A DNA stretch of 44,585 nucleotides from Opitutales bacterium (GCA_020831585.1 JAFIGE010000026.1:1-44585), one strand, 5' to 3'. Shown: positions 1 through 8,602, counted from the first letter of the stretch. Notes: a model not told the origin generated them from the sequence alone. Made by a program: numbers and translations.

Positions 1-39
1 GCGCGGATGCGTGGGGTGTTGTCGAGGGCGCGCGGTGGT

Positions 40-110
40 CGCTCGCTGAAGCTTCGCGCTACGAAAAGAGCACGGCGGGTGCGTCCCGTAGGCTGAAGCT
101 TTAGCGAGGC
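40..110. repeat. AAGCTT-centred REP-like inverted pair (site 1)
   Basis: Two 24-bp elements lie at 40-63 (form A, CGCTCGCTGAAGCTTCGC...) and 87-110 (form B, GGCTGAAGCTTTAGCGAGG core). B is nearly the reverse complement of A, so together they can fold into one long hairpin with a loop of about 23 nt. Each is also a short palindrome around AAGCTT. The same pair recurs at 4943-5166, 30002-30181, 33421-33565 and 44437-44567. Here it sits at the 3' end of the minus-strand gene 101-1378, whose stop codon lies inside form B. A terminator or mRNA-stabilising role is possible but not shown. Confidence 0.85.
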
Positions 111-1378
111 CGGGTTGGATGCGGCGCTCCCGAGGCCGCAAGGCGCTCTTGAAAGCGCACCTCTTGCAGGACGAGGCCGTAGCGGGTGCCGGGGGGGTGC
201 ACTTCAATGCGTTCGCCGTTCCACTCGGGCGCGAAGTTTCCCGAGTAGGCGATCCACAGGCTTTCGGAATCGGGGCGGAGAAACTTGGAGGGGATGTTCA
301 CAAAATAGGCCTGCTGGCCGAAGTTGCGGAGATAGCTTACCATCCGCCAAGGCCCCGTGAGCGCCTCCGCCTCCAGAAAGTAGGTGTGCATGTGCGAGCA
401 GGTGTTGCCGCCGTCGGTCACGCAAAGGATGAAGCGTCTGTGTGCGGGCAGCCAGGTTGCGGTCACACAGCCCATGCGGCCTTTCCATTCGAGAAGCGGT
501 CGGATTTCCCGAAAATCCCCCGACCAGCGCGGACGGGCCGCTTCGTCCTGCCCGGCGTAGAACTCGTAGGCGCCGGGATCGTTGATGGTTTCCGGCGTCG
601 GGCGGACGCGCAGGAGATAAACCTGGTCAGCGGTGATCCAACTCAGGTGCCCGAAGCGGCTTCCGGGCTGGAGGGCGAGGTCGGAGCCTTGCGCGACCAG
701 GTAGGCGAAGCCATCCGGCGAATGTTCCATATTCCGTCCGAAATCGACGAAATGGGGAGCGCCGATTTTGACAGGGTAGCCGCAGAGCCCGCACTCGCCG
801 AAGAGCGGCCGGGCGGGTGTGTGCGGGGTGTCGACCCAGGTGCGCCCGTTGTCGCGGGAGATGCGGAAGCCGACCAAGGGTCCGAGGTGTGGCCAGTTGT
901 AGAGCTGGCCGCCGTAGGGCGTCTCCGCGTAGGGGGAGAGGCAATACGTCCCGTAATACCACACGCCCTCGTGGTGCAGGCTTCCGCAAGGATACCGCCC
1001 GCCGTAGGGGTAGGGATCCGCCGCATGCAGACCAATGGGTTCAATGCGCAGGTTGAGGGGATCATCGCCGACGAGGCGGGCATGGCCGGTGGTGGCCCGC
1101 CGGGTGAGGAAACCGCCGGTGAATTGCGGATTGTCCACCGGTTCCCCTCCCTGCACAAAACCGGAGGACCAGGAGAAGAGGCCGTCCACGGCCCCATCGG
1201 TGAAGGGCGAGTAGAGCACGTCGTCCGCGCCCCAGGTGGGGTAGAAGGTGTCCCCGACCCGATAGTCGCTGCACCGGCCCATGAAGCGGATGCCGCGCCA
1301 GAGCGGGGACGGGGGAAAGGGGCAGTCTTCGGGAGTTTCCGAAGGCCAATCGAAGGGGGTGAAGGTGATCGCTGTCAT
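101..1378 (-). CDS. Predicted beta-propeller glycoside hydrolase/sialidase-like protein
   Basis: This 425-residue protein has no signal peptide or membrane segment. It is rich in Trp, Tyr, Gly and Asp, as in five- or six-bladed propellers. One sialidase-type Asp-box (SRDNGRTW, residues 174-181) is visible, together with repeated blade-like segments ending in W or Y. That supports a GH43-, GH33- or DUF4185-like fold, but I cannot assign catalytic residues or a substrate. It lies 36 bp downstream of the sulfatase 1415-2929 and probably shares its transcript, suggesting that it acts on a sulfated glycan fragment. The stop codon TAA (101-103) is inside a copy of the AAGCTT repeat, so the C-terminal tail may differ in relatives. 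Gene reality is certain; function is only a fold-level guess. Confidence 0.8.
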   Translation of the reverse strand: MTAITFTPFDWPSETPEDCPFPPSPLWRGIRFMGRCSDYRVGDTFYPTWGADDVLYSPFTDGAVDGLFSWSSGFVQGGEPVDNPQFTGGFLTRRATTGHARLVGDDPLNLRIEPIGLHAADPYPYGGRYPCGSLHHEGVWYYGTYCLSPYAETPYGGQLYNWPHLGPLVGFRISRDNGRTWVDTPHTPARPLFGECGLCGYPVKIGAPHFVDFGRNMEHSPDGFAYLVAQGSDLALQPGSRFGHLSWITADQVYLLRVRPTPETINDPGAYEFYAGQDEAARPRWSGDFREIRPLLEWKGRMGCVTATWLPAHRRFILCVTDGGNTCSHMHTYFLEAEALTGPWRMVSYLRNFGQQAYFVNIPSKFLRPDSESLWIAYSGNFAPEWNGERIEVHPPGTRYGLVLQEVRFQERLAASGAPHPTRPR

Positions 1379-1414
1379 GGAATATTGGATACGTTTGGGT
1401 TTGAGTTGGCTGCC

Positions 1415-2929
1415 TCAATCAACGGGGAAGCGGTCGAGCAGACCGGGGCCGATGAGTTCGGGGCCGCCGGCGCGGGCATGCCGCCAACCGGGAAAGCCCT
1501 CGCCCGTCGGCGGGTTGCATTTGTAGGCGGCGGTAGCGTGGGCGCTGCGGGCGAGCCATTCAAGGGCTTGGCGGGTGCATGCGTCGCGGCGGGTGGCGTG
1601 GCCGGGGTCGCTCCAGAGGTTCCGCCGCTCTTCCGGGTCTTCGTCGAGGTTGTAAAGCTCGCCGGGGGTGCCATCGAGATAGTGGACGAGTTTCCAGCCG
1701 TCGCGGCGGCGCATCATGAGTAGGTAGTTGTCTTCGCAATACACGGCTTCGCGGGGAGCGGGCGGCGGGTGGTCTCGGAGGCAGGGCAGGAGCGAGCGCC
1801 CCTCGAAGCGGGAGGGAAGGGGAAGACCGGCCATTTCGAGGAATGTCGGGGCAAGGTCGATGAGCGAGGCGAGTTCGCCGACAGTGGTCCCCGCCGCCGC
1901 GCCGCCGGGCGGCACAATGATGAGGGGCACGCGCACGGTGCCCTCGTGGAGAATCCATTTGTAGGAGAGGCGGTGGTCGCCGAGGTTGTCGCCGTGGTCG
2001 GAGCTGAAGACGATCCAGGTGTTGTCGAGCATACCGAGGTCGCGGGCTTCGTCGAGGAATCCGCCGATGAGTTCGTCGAGGTAGGAGACTTTGCCGTAGT
2101 AGTGCGCCCGCATCCGGCGGATATCTTCGAGGGTGGCCCCGGGCATGTTGATGCGCGACTCGGCCCCGCAGTTTGCAAAAAAGGCCTGGTGGGCGGCATG
2201 CTGGGGAGGCTTTTCCGAAAGATCGTCTTCCCACGCCACCGGGGGCGGCAGATCGTCGGCGCGCAGATAGGGTTGGGCCCACCGGGGCGGCGGATCGTAG
2301 GGCTCGTGGGGTCCGGGAAAACCGACTTCGAGAAACCAGGGCTGCGCCGGATCATCGCGCGTCTCCAGGTGATTGCGCAGCCAGGCCCGCGCGCTCTTGG
2401 CAACGAAAGCGTCGCTGTGGAGGTGTTCCTCATCCGTCCACGGAACCGCCTGGAACTTTTTCAGCCAGTCCGGGTCGGTCTCGTGGCGCATGTTCTCGCG
2501 CGTGCGTCCGTGGAAGGACAGGTAACGACCCCAATCGTCGTCACCATTTCCGCCCCATTTGGTCGTGCCGGAAGGGTTTTCGACAATCACGCGTTCGTGG
2601 AACCCCCCGCTCACATCGCGCGGTTGGAAATGCATTTTTCCGATACTCGCGCACCAGTAGCCGGCATCCGCGAGGTCTTCGACAAAGGTGCGGTGGTGGC
2701 CCCAGTTCTGAAAGGAATAGACGCCGGTGTTGTGGGCGAACATGCCCGTGAAGACGGCGGCCCGCGAGGGCACGCAGGTCGCACCCGCACAGTAGGTGCG
2801 GGTGAAGGCCGTGCCCCGCGCGGCGAGGGCGTCGAGGTGGGGTGTTTGCATCCACGGCGCGCCGAGGGCGCGGATGGTGTCGTGCCGCTGTTGGTCGGTG
2901 AAAATGAAGAGAATGTTGGGACGTTGCAT
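1415..2929 (-). CDS. Sulfatase (type I, formylglycine-dependent)
   Basis: This is a 504-residue arylsulfatase-superfamily hydrolase that removes sulfate esters, probably from an algal or animal glycan. The sulfatase signature is CVPSR with Cys52, the residue converted to formylglycine. Metal-site motifs are TDQQ near residue 11 and SSDHGDN in the second half. The start at 2929 was chosen because MQRPNILFIFTDQQ matches the usual N-terminus; an upstream in-frame start would only add a proline-rich, unlike-family extension. There is no signal peptide, so the enzyme looks cytoplasmic unless it is exported another way. No formylglycine-generating enzyme is encoded in the window. It lies between the SSS symporter upstream and the propeller protein downstream, all on the same strand. 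Confidence 0.95.
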   Translation of the reverse strand: MQRPNILFIFTDQQRHDTIRALGAPWMQTPHLDALAARGTAFTRTYCAGATCVPSRAAVFTGMFAHNTGVYSFQNWGHHRTFVEDLADAGYWCASIGKMHFQPRDVSGGFHERVIVENPSGTTKWGGNGDDDWGRYLSFHGRTRENMRHETDPDWLKKFQAVPWTDEEHLHSDAFVAKSARAWLRNHLETRDDPAQPWFLEVGFPGPHEPYDPPPRWAQPYLRADDLPPPVAWEDDLSEKPPQHAAHQAFFANCGAESRINMPGATLEDIRRMRAHYYGKVSYLDELIGGFLDEARDLGMLDNTWIVFSSDHGDNLGDHRLSYKWILHEGTVRVPLIIVPPGGAAAGTTVGELASLIDLAPTFLEMAGLPLPSRFEGRSLLPCLRDHPPPAPREAVYCEDNYLLMMRRRDGWKLVHYLDGTPGELYNLDEDPEERRNLWSDPGHATRRDACTRQALEWLARSAHATAAYKCNPPTGEGFPGWRHARAGGPELIGPGLLDRFPVD

Positions 2930-3009
2930 GGCGCGGTTATTCGGGGTTGGTTCGCGTGGATTGGGGCGCGGGGGTGTGATTAAAACGGCGGGTTTGATCA
3001 AAAGTGGAA

Positions 3010-3054
3010 GCGGCATCTTGCCGCTATTTTATGTGGGAAGCGGCTGGAAGCCGC
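3010..3054. repeat. Tandem pair of short hairpins between symporter and sulfatase
   Basis: Two perfect stem-loops sit side by side: GCGGCATCTTGCCGC (3010-3024, 5-bp stem) and GCGGCTGGAAGCCGC (3040-3054, 6-bp stem). They are separated by an A/T-rich stretch and preceded by similar GGAAG or GTGGAAG sequence. The look is that of a dispersed REP-type element. It lies just after the symporter stop codon on the minus strand, where it could terminate or stabilise the transcript, but neither has a clean U-tract on that strand. Confidence 0.6.
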
Positions 3055-3077
3055 TGCTGCTTTCCCCGCAGTTTTCA

Positions 3078-4835
3078 TCACACCCTTGGCGCGGGCCCGG
3101 CGGCAAAGCGAAGCAGGGCACCGACGGCGAGGACCATGGCAGCCACAGCGAAAACGAGCAGGCGGTCGATCCACGGATTGGGCACGAAGAGCAGAAGGAG
3201 CAGGAGCGTGCCCATGGCGAGGACGGACCGTCCAAGAATGATGGCCTGGTCCCGTTCGCGGTGGACGCCGATTTCCTTCTCAAAGTCCACCGGGGTCGCC
3301 ATGCGCTCGAAAAATGCGCGTTCGCGCTCCACGTGCGCGGGCGAGGAGTAACGGTTGAACCACCAGGCGGTGAAAACGGCCACCGAGCCAAAACCAAGGA
3401 CCCAGAGGGCGCGGGTCTGAATGGTCCACGGGTCGCCCCCCGTGGCTTCGAAGATGACCGAGTAAAGCGCGGGCAGCAGGCTGACGCCGAAAATGAAGAA
3501 GTAGCTCCACGAGGCGAGACGCCGGAAGAGGATGCCCGCGACAAGGGGCAGCATGGTGGGCAGGCCGATGAGCGAGCTGATCGTGTAATAGGCGTCGAAG
3601 AGAATGAAGCGCTGCTGCACGGAAAGCAGAATGCTCAGGGTGATGATGATGCCGCCCAGGGCGACGGTGAGGGAACGGCAGAGGGTGACCTCCACCTCCT
3701 CGCGCAGGGGGGGCAGTCGGAGCGCCGAGCGCGCACGGGGAATGAGGTTGCGCACAAGGGTCGAGGCTTGCGCGGTCAGACCGGTGTCGAGGCTGCTCAT
3801 GGTGGCGGCGAACATGGCCGCGATCATGACACCCATGAGCCCGTTTGGCAGAAGGTTGGCCGCCGCGACGGCGTAGGCGGCCGTGGCGGGGTCGTCGATG
3901 GGGATGGCCAGGACCTCTTCGGCGTAAAGAAACCGCGCCACCATCGGCGGCAAAAACCAGATGAGCGACCCAAAGGCCATAAGGACGAGCGCGAGGAGCG
4001 CCGCGCGCCGGGCTTCGCGTCCGTCCTTCACGGCAAGGTAGCGCACCGCCGTCGTCAGGTGGACCTGCGTCATCATCTGGATGAGAAAGATGGCGATGGC
4101 CCAGCCCCAGGTGAACCGGTCGGCGGGAAATTCGCCCGCCTCATTGATAAAACGGAAACTGGCCGCCACTTCAGGCGCGCGCATTTGCGCGAGAAAGCCC
4201 GAGATCCCGCCCACTTCCACGAGGGCGAGGACGCCGACAAGGATGGTGATGGAGAAAAGGACGATCCCTTGCACGAAGTCCGTCGCGACCACGGCCCACG
4301 CGCCGCCTGCCGTTGAGTAAAACACGCAGATCGCGCCAATGACGATGATCGTCGCCATGAGGGAGAAGCCGAAGACCGAGCTGACGAAGATGGCCAAGGC
4401 CCAAAGCTGGATGGCGGCGATGACCGGCCCGAGAAAGATGCCGAGGTAGATGCTGAACTGTTCCGCCGCCGTGCCGAAGCGCCCGCGGATGACATCCGCG
4501 CCCGTGTAGGCCCGTGTCTGCCGGTACCAAGGGCCGAGGAAAAGCGCCCCGGCGGCGTAGCCGAGAACATTGGCGAGATAAATGATGAGCAGAGAGGGGC
4601 CGGCTTCGAAAGCGGCGGAGGCATTCCCGGTGAAGGTGAAGGCGCTGATGCCCGCCATCGTCATGCTCGTGCCCACCATCCACCACGTGAGCTGCGAACC
4701 ACCCCGGGCAAAATCGCTCAAGGTACGGTTGAGGCGCGCAAAGACGGTGCCCAGCGCCAGAAGAAAACCGAAGTAAATGAAGAGGGTGATGTATTCAAGG
4801 GTCAGCGAATCGGCAACGGGCGGGGCTTCTGGCAT
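3078..4835 (-). CDS. Sodium:solute symporter (SSS family)
   Basis: This 585-residue integral membrane protein has about 13-15 hydrophobic segments and is predicted to be a Na+-coupled importer of the SSS (SLC5-like) family. The N-terminal part LSDFARGGSQLTWWMVGTSM and the following ISAFTFTGNAS stretch resemble the family's TM1-TM2 region, where sodium and substrate bind. The segment AMFAATMSSLDTGLTAQAS matches the conserved TM8 Ser/Thr region that contributes to the Na2 site. Substrate cannot be read from the sequence. The nearby sulfatase and propeller genes point to a mono- or oligosaccharide, or an organic acid derived from it. It heads a minus-strand group and faces away from the fusion gene at 5337, across a 501-bp spacer filled with repeats. 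Confidence 0.95.
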   Translation of the reverse strand: MPEAPPVADSLTLEYITLFIYFGFLLALGTVFARLNRTLSDFARGGSQLTWWMVGTSMTMAGISAFTFTGNASAAFEAGPSLLIIYLANVLGYAAGALFLGPWYRQTRAYTGADVIRGRFGTAAEQFSIYLGIFLGPVIAAIQLWALAIFVSSVFGFSLMATIIVIGAICVFYSTAGGAWAVVATDFVQGIVLFSITILVGVLALVEVGGISGFLAQMRAPEVAASFRFINEAGEFPADRFTWGWAIAIFLIQMMTQVHLTTAVRYLAVKDGREARRAALLALVLMAFGSLIWFLPPMVARFLYAEEVLAIPIDDPATAAYAVAAANLLPNGLMGVMIAAMFAATMSSLDTGLTAQASTLVRNLIPRARSALRLPPLREEVEVTLCRSLTVALGGIIITLSILLSVQQRFILFDAYYTISSLIGLPTMLPLVAGILFRRLASWSYFFIFGVSLLPALYSVIFEATGGDPWTIQTRALWVLGFGSVAVFTAWWFNRYSSPAHVERERAFFERMATPVDFEKEIGVHRERDQAIILGRSVLAMGTLLLLLLFVPNPWIDRLLVFAVAAMVLAVGALLRFAAGPAPRV

Positions 4836-4942
4836 CGATCCAGTGTAACACTGCAGGGCACCGGAGTGGAATGGACCTGTTCGACATTATTCCGAACGGA
4901 ATCGACGGTCGGGTGGAGGGGGATCGCGAGGGGCGCGGGGTT

Positions 4943-5166
4943 CGCTCGCTGAAGCTTCGCGCTACGAATGGCGGGCGCGTCTCGTAGGCTGAAGCTTTAG
5001 CGAGGCTTGGATGCGTGGGTTGCATTCGAGACCGCGCGGCGACGCTCGCTGAAGCTTCACGCTACGGATGCCGGGTGCGTTTCGTAGGCTGAAGCTTTAG
5101 CGAGGCTTGGATATGTGGGTTGCATTCGAAGCCGCGCGGCGACGCTCGCTGAAGCTTCGCGCTACG
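4943..5166. repeat. Tandem array of AAGCTT repeats with 100-bp period (site 2)
   Basis: This is the core of the 501-bp spacer 4836-5336 between the divergent symporter and fusion genes. Form A occurs at 4943, 5043 and 5143 (exactly 100 bp apart) and form B at 4983 and 5083, so about two and a half units ABABA are present. The intervening DNA is also repeated (TTGGATGCGTGGGTTGCATT and its close variant), showing tandem duplication of a 100-bp unit rather than independent insertion. No gene is seen in the spacer; the promoters of both flanking genes must lie at its edges. Confidence 0.9.
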
Positions 5167-5336
5167 GATGGTGGGTGCGCCGGGTTACCCCTCGCGGATT
5201 TCGCGATTCCCTTGCACTCGTTCGACGAAACCTCGCGCGTTTGGCCGCGTGGGTGGATGCTCGAGTCTGAGAATGTTCACTGCGTTCTCACGTTGATAGA
5301 GCGCGCCCGCGCCGCGAAACCGCCCCCCCACCTTTT

Positions 5337-7634
5337 ATGTACGACCACGATCACCATGCCCACGCGGTTCTGACGAAGCCGCCGAAGAAACTCGATTACA
5401 GCCTCACCGGCGAGAACGCCAAGCGCGCCGTGGAGATGGGCCTCGCCGAGGCGGACTGGTATCAAAGCCCCGTGCCGCGGGCGACCATGCGCGCGCTCCT
5501 CGAACGCAAGGATGGCCCCGCGCTGCGGGACAACCTGCTCTGGTTCGCGCTACTTTTTCTCACCGGTTGGGCCACCTATGCCCTGTGGGGAACGTGGTGG
5601 GCGGTCCTTCCGTACCTGATTTACGCCGTTCTTTACGGAACCGCCTCCGATTCGCGCTGGCATGAATGCGGCCACGGCACGGCCTACCGCACGGACTGGT
5701 TGAACAACCTGATCTACGAGGTCTCTTCCTTCATGGTCATGCGCGAGTCGGTCCTCTGGCGCTGGAGCCACACGCGCCACCACAGCGACACGATCATCGT
5801 CGGGCGGGATCCGGAAATCCAGATCCCGCGCCCGCCCGATCTCAAGGCCCTCGCCCTGAGCTGCTTCAACATCCAGAACTATCTGCACTACTTTCCCGGT
5901 CTCCTCCGCCACGCCTTCGGGCGTATGAGTGAGGACGAAAAAACCTTCGTGCCGGAGAGCGAGTTTCCCAAAGTCTACCGCAACGCCCGCATCGTTGTTG
6001 GGCTCTATGCGCCGATCATCGCCTCGGCCCTTATCTGGCAGAGCTGGTTGCCCATTTTCCTCTTTGTTCTCCCGCAGTTTTTCGGGACCTGGCTCATGAT
6101 CGTGCACAACACGACGCAGCACGCCGGGCTGGCGGAGAACGTCCTCGACCACCGCCTGAATTGCCGGACGGTCTACATGAACCCGATCAGCCGGTTCATT
6201 TACTGGAACATGAACTACCATGTGGAGCACCACATGTTCCCGCTCGTGCCCTACCACGCGCTCCCCCGTTTGCACAAAGTGGTGAAGGAGGATTGTCCGC
6301 CGCCGTATCCATCCATCTATGCGGCCTGGCGCGAGATCCTCCCCGCGATTGTGCGGCAGGTGAAGGACCCCACCTACCATGTGAAACGCAAATTGCCCGA
6401 ACCCAAGGCACGCGCGGAGGAAGGTGTGCGCTCGGGTGATGCGCAAGCGGATGAGGACGGCTGGATCGAAGTGTGCGCGGCGGCCGATCTGGGCACCGCC
6501 GATGTGCTCCGCTTCGACCACGGGCACCGCACCTACGCCCTTTACCGCGACAGCGACGGGACGCTCCACGCCACCGACGGCATCTGCACGCACGGAAACA
6601 CCCACCTCGCGGACGGGCTTGTGAAAGACGGCATCATCGAGTGCCCCAAGCACAACGGCCGCTTTCGCCTGGCCGACGGCGCACCCGTCCGGGCTCCGGT
6701 CTGCCGCGCGCTGGCCACGTATCCGGTGGAGGAGCGTGCGGGGCGGCTCTACCTAAACCTTCGGCGACCCGGCGGGGCGGGGGCACGCGAGGAAAAGACT
6801 TGTCGTTTCCGCGTGGTCTCCAACCGCAATGTTGCCACCTTCATCCGCGAATTGGTCATCGAACCCGTGGACGCGGCCAACCGCATTGAGTTCCGGCCCG
6901 GCGATTACCTCCAGTTCGACATCCCGGCCTACGGGGAGATTTGCTTCCGCGACTTTGATGTGCCCGATCCCTACCGCGAGGTCTGGGAGCGGCAGCGCGT
7001 TTTCGACCTCGTGGCGCACAATCCGGAGGCAACGGGCCGCCGCAACAATTACTCACTGGCCTCCAACCCAAGCCTTGAGAGCACCCTTCGTTTCAACATC
7101 CGCATCGCCACGCCGCCGCCCGGCCAGGATTGCCCCCCGGGCGTGGGGTCGGCGCGCATGTGGGCGCTCAAGCCGGGAGACGAGGTCACGGCCATCGGGC
7201 CGTTCGGCGACTTCCACATCAAGCCCACACAAAAGGAGATGGTCTACATTGGCGGGGGCGCGGGCATGGCCCCTCTGCGCGCCCACCTCTCCCATCTTTT
7301 CGAGACGGAGAAGACCGCTCGCAAAGTCAGCTTCTGGTATGGCGCACGGTCCCGACAGGAAATCTTTTACGAGGATTACTTTGAGGAACTCGCGCGCGGG
7401 CACAGCAACTTCTCCTTTCACCTTGCGCTCTCCTCGCCCCTCGAAGAGGACCGGTGGGAGGGGCACGAAGGGTTCATCCATGAAGTTGTTCTCGACCAGT
7501 ATTTGGAAAGCCACCCGAACCCCAAGGCGGTGGAGTTCTACCTCTGCGGCCCGCCCATGATGATCAAGGCCTGCACGAAGATGCTCGCCGACCTCGGCGT
7601 CGAAGAGAGCCAGATCGCCTTTGACGCGTTTTGA
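5337..7634 (+). CDS. Fusion: membrane fatty-acid-desaturase-like hydroxylase + Rieske [2Fe-2S] + NqrF-type FAD/NADH reductase
   Basis: This 765-residue protein appears to be a self-sufficient, oxygen-dependent oxygenase. Residues about 1-350 form a membrane di-iron domain with histidine boxes HECGH (109-113), HTRHH (145-149) and HVEHH (295-299), plus a fourth cluster HNTTQH from 257. Hydrophobic helices span about 60-95 and 220-260. Residues about 380-475 form a Rieske domain with Cys417-Thr-His and CPKH from Cys436. Residues about 485-765 closely resemble the FAD/NADH half of NqrF (NVATFIRELVIEP, GGGAGMAPLRAHL, YLCGPPMM). The plant-type ferredoxin normally fused to NqrF is absent and the Rieske domain takes its place. 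Electrons would flow NADH-FAD-Rieske-di-iron. The substrate is unknown: it could be a lipid, or a small methylated or alkyl compound, given the corrinoid methyltransferase genes downstream. It ends 20 bp before the next gene. Confidence 0.93.
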   Translation: MYDHDHHAHAVLTKPPKKLDYSLTGENAKRAVEMGLAEADWYQSPVPRATMRALLERKDGPALRDNLLWFALLFLTGWATYALWGTWWAVLPYLIYAVLYGTASDSRWHECGHGTAYRTDWLNNLIYEVSSFMVMRESVLWRWSHTRHHSDTIIVGRDPEIQIPRPPDLKALALSCFNIQNYLHYFPGLLRHAFGRMSEDEKTFVPESEFPKVYRNARIVVGLYAPIIASALIWQSWLPIFLFVLPQFFGTWLMIVHNTTQHAGLAENVLDHRLNCRTVYMNPISRFIYWNMNYHVEHHMFPLVPYHALPRLHKVVKEDCPPPYPSIYAAWREILPAIVRQVKDPTYHVKRKLPEPKARAEEGVRSGDAQADEDGWIEVCAAADLGTADVLRFDHGHRTYALYRDSDGTLHATDGICTHGNTHLADGLVKDGIIECPKHNGRFRLADGAPVRAPVCRALATYPVEERAGRLYLNLRRPGGAGAREEKTCRFRVVSNRNVATFIRELVIEPVDAANRIEFRPGDYLQFDIPAYGEICFRDFDVPDPYREVWERQRVFDLVAHNPEATGRRNNYSLASNPSLESTLRFNIRIATPPPGQDCPPGVGSARMWALKPGDEVTAIGPFGDFHIKPTQKEMVYIGGGAGMAPLRAHLSHLFETEKTARKVSFWYGARSRQEIFYEDYFEELARGHSNFSFHLALSSPLEEDRWEGHEGFIHEVVLDQYLESHPNPKAVEFYLCGPPMMIKACTKMLADLGVEESQIAFDAF

Positions 7635-7654
7635 CGCGTTTCCCCCAACGAGCC

Positions 7655-8602
7655 ATGGCACCTTATCTGAATCCCGGCGGCGACGCGCCGCCCTCCCTGC
7701 GGATTTACCTGAATATGGACAACCTCGCCGATCCGCCCGCAGGCGCGGATTGGCCGCGCGCGGAGGATCCCGACTGCTTCGCACGGCTTGCATTGGATGG
7801 TTTTGAGGGCATCCAGTGGACCGGCGCGGACGCACCGCCGAGCCATTGCCGACTGCCGTGGTGTGGGCTCGACCGCGTCAACGCGCCCGCCGAAGCAGAC
7901 GCCATTGTCGCGCGACACGCCGACTGCGGCGACCAGTGCCTGACCCTGCACGCGGGTTGGGGCATCGAGAGCGACGCGGAGGTAGACGCCCTTGTGCACG
8001 CCATCCTTGAGGCCGGGGAGCGCCACCGCCTGCCGGTCTTTATCGAGACCCACCGGGCCACCCTTACGCAGGACATGTGGCGCACGGTCGAGTTGACCAA
8101 ACGCATCCCGGAGGTCCGCTTCAATGGCGACTTCAGCCACTACTATTGCGGGCAGGAGATGGTCTACGGTGGCCTTGGCAGGAAGCTCGATTTCATGGCC
8201 CCGATTTTTGACCGGGTGGGCTTCATGCACGGGCGGGTGGCCGCGCCAGGCTGGATGCAGGCCCCCATCGTTACCGATGAAGCGCGCCCCGCCGAAGCCA
8301 CTGGCGAAATCGATTATTGGGCGGATTTTCGCAGGATTTGGCGCCGCGCGATCCGCGGTTTCCTCACCCACGCCGGTCCCGGAGACGTCCTCGTTTTCGC
8401 GCCGGAGTTGCTCTCGGGAAGGCATTATTATGCCCGTCTGTTTGCCGACGCCGCCGGTATTGTGCGCGAGGAGACCGACCGCTATGCGCAGGCGCGGCTC
8501 TACGCCGGCTGGATTCGCTGCCTCTTTGAAGGGGAACGGGCAGCGCTCGCAAGCCATCCCTCCGCTACGGGCGAAAACCCCGAAGAAGGCCAACTGAAAT
8601 GA
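7655..8602 (+). CDS. Xylose-isomerase-like TIM-barrel protein
   Basis: This 315-residue protein of the sugar-phosphate isomerase/epimerase (AP-endonuclease 2) fold has the family's scattered metal ligands recognisable as IETHR, NGDFSHY, HGRV and FAPEL, in the usual Glu-Asp-His-Glu order. Such proteins isomerise or epimerise sugars, inositols or keto acids; the exact reaction cannot be told. The start at 7655 was chosen because it gives a compact N-terminus; a TTG at 7631 is an alternative. The gene starts 20 bp after the fusion oxygenase and its stop overlaps the next start (ATGA, 8599-8602), so it is translationally coupled with the methyltransferase gene. Its presence between the oxygenase and UroD proteins suggests that it handles the same, perhaps sugar-like, substrate. 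Confidence 0.85.
   Translation: MAPYLNPGGDAPPSLRIYLNMDNLADPPAGADWPRAEDPDCFARLALDGFEGIQWTGADAPPSHCRLPWCGLDRVNAPAEADAIVARHADCGDQCLTLHAGWGIESDAEVDALVHAILEAGERHRLPVFIETHRATLTQDMWRTVELTKRIPEVRFNGDFSHYYCGQEMVYGGLGRKLDFMAPIFDRVGFMHGRVAAPGWMQAPIVTDEARPAEATGEIDYWADFRRIWRRAIRGFLTHAGPGDVLVFAPELLSGRHYYARLFADAAGIVREETDRYAQARLYAGWIRCLFEGERAALASHPSATGENPEEGQLK

Noticed and set aside
119-1723. 534-codon plus-strand open frame opposite the propeller and sulfatase genes
   Set aside because: It is the antisense shadow of two well-supported minus-strand genes; the translation has no family motif and is rich in Gly, Ala, Val and Glu, as expected from GC-rich antisense DNA.
4943-5166. CRISPR array
   Set aside because: Repeats alternate between two near-inverse forms, the spacers are themselves repeated, and there are no cas genes.
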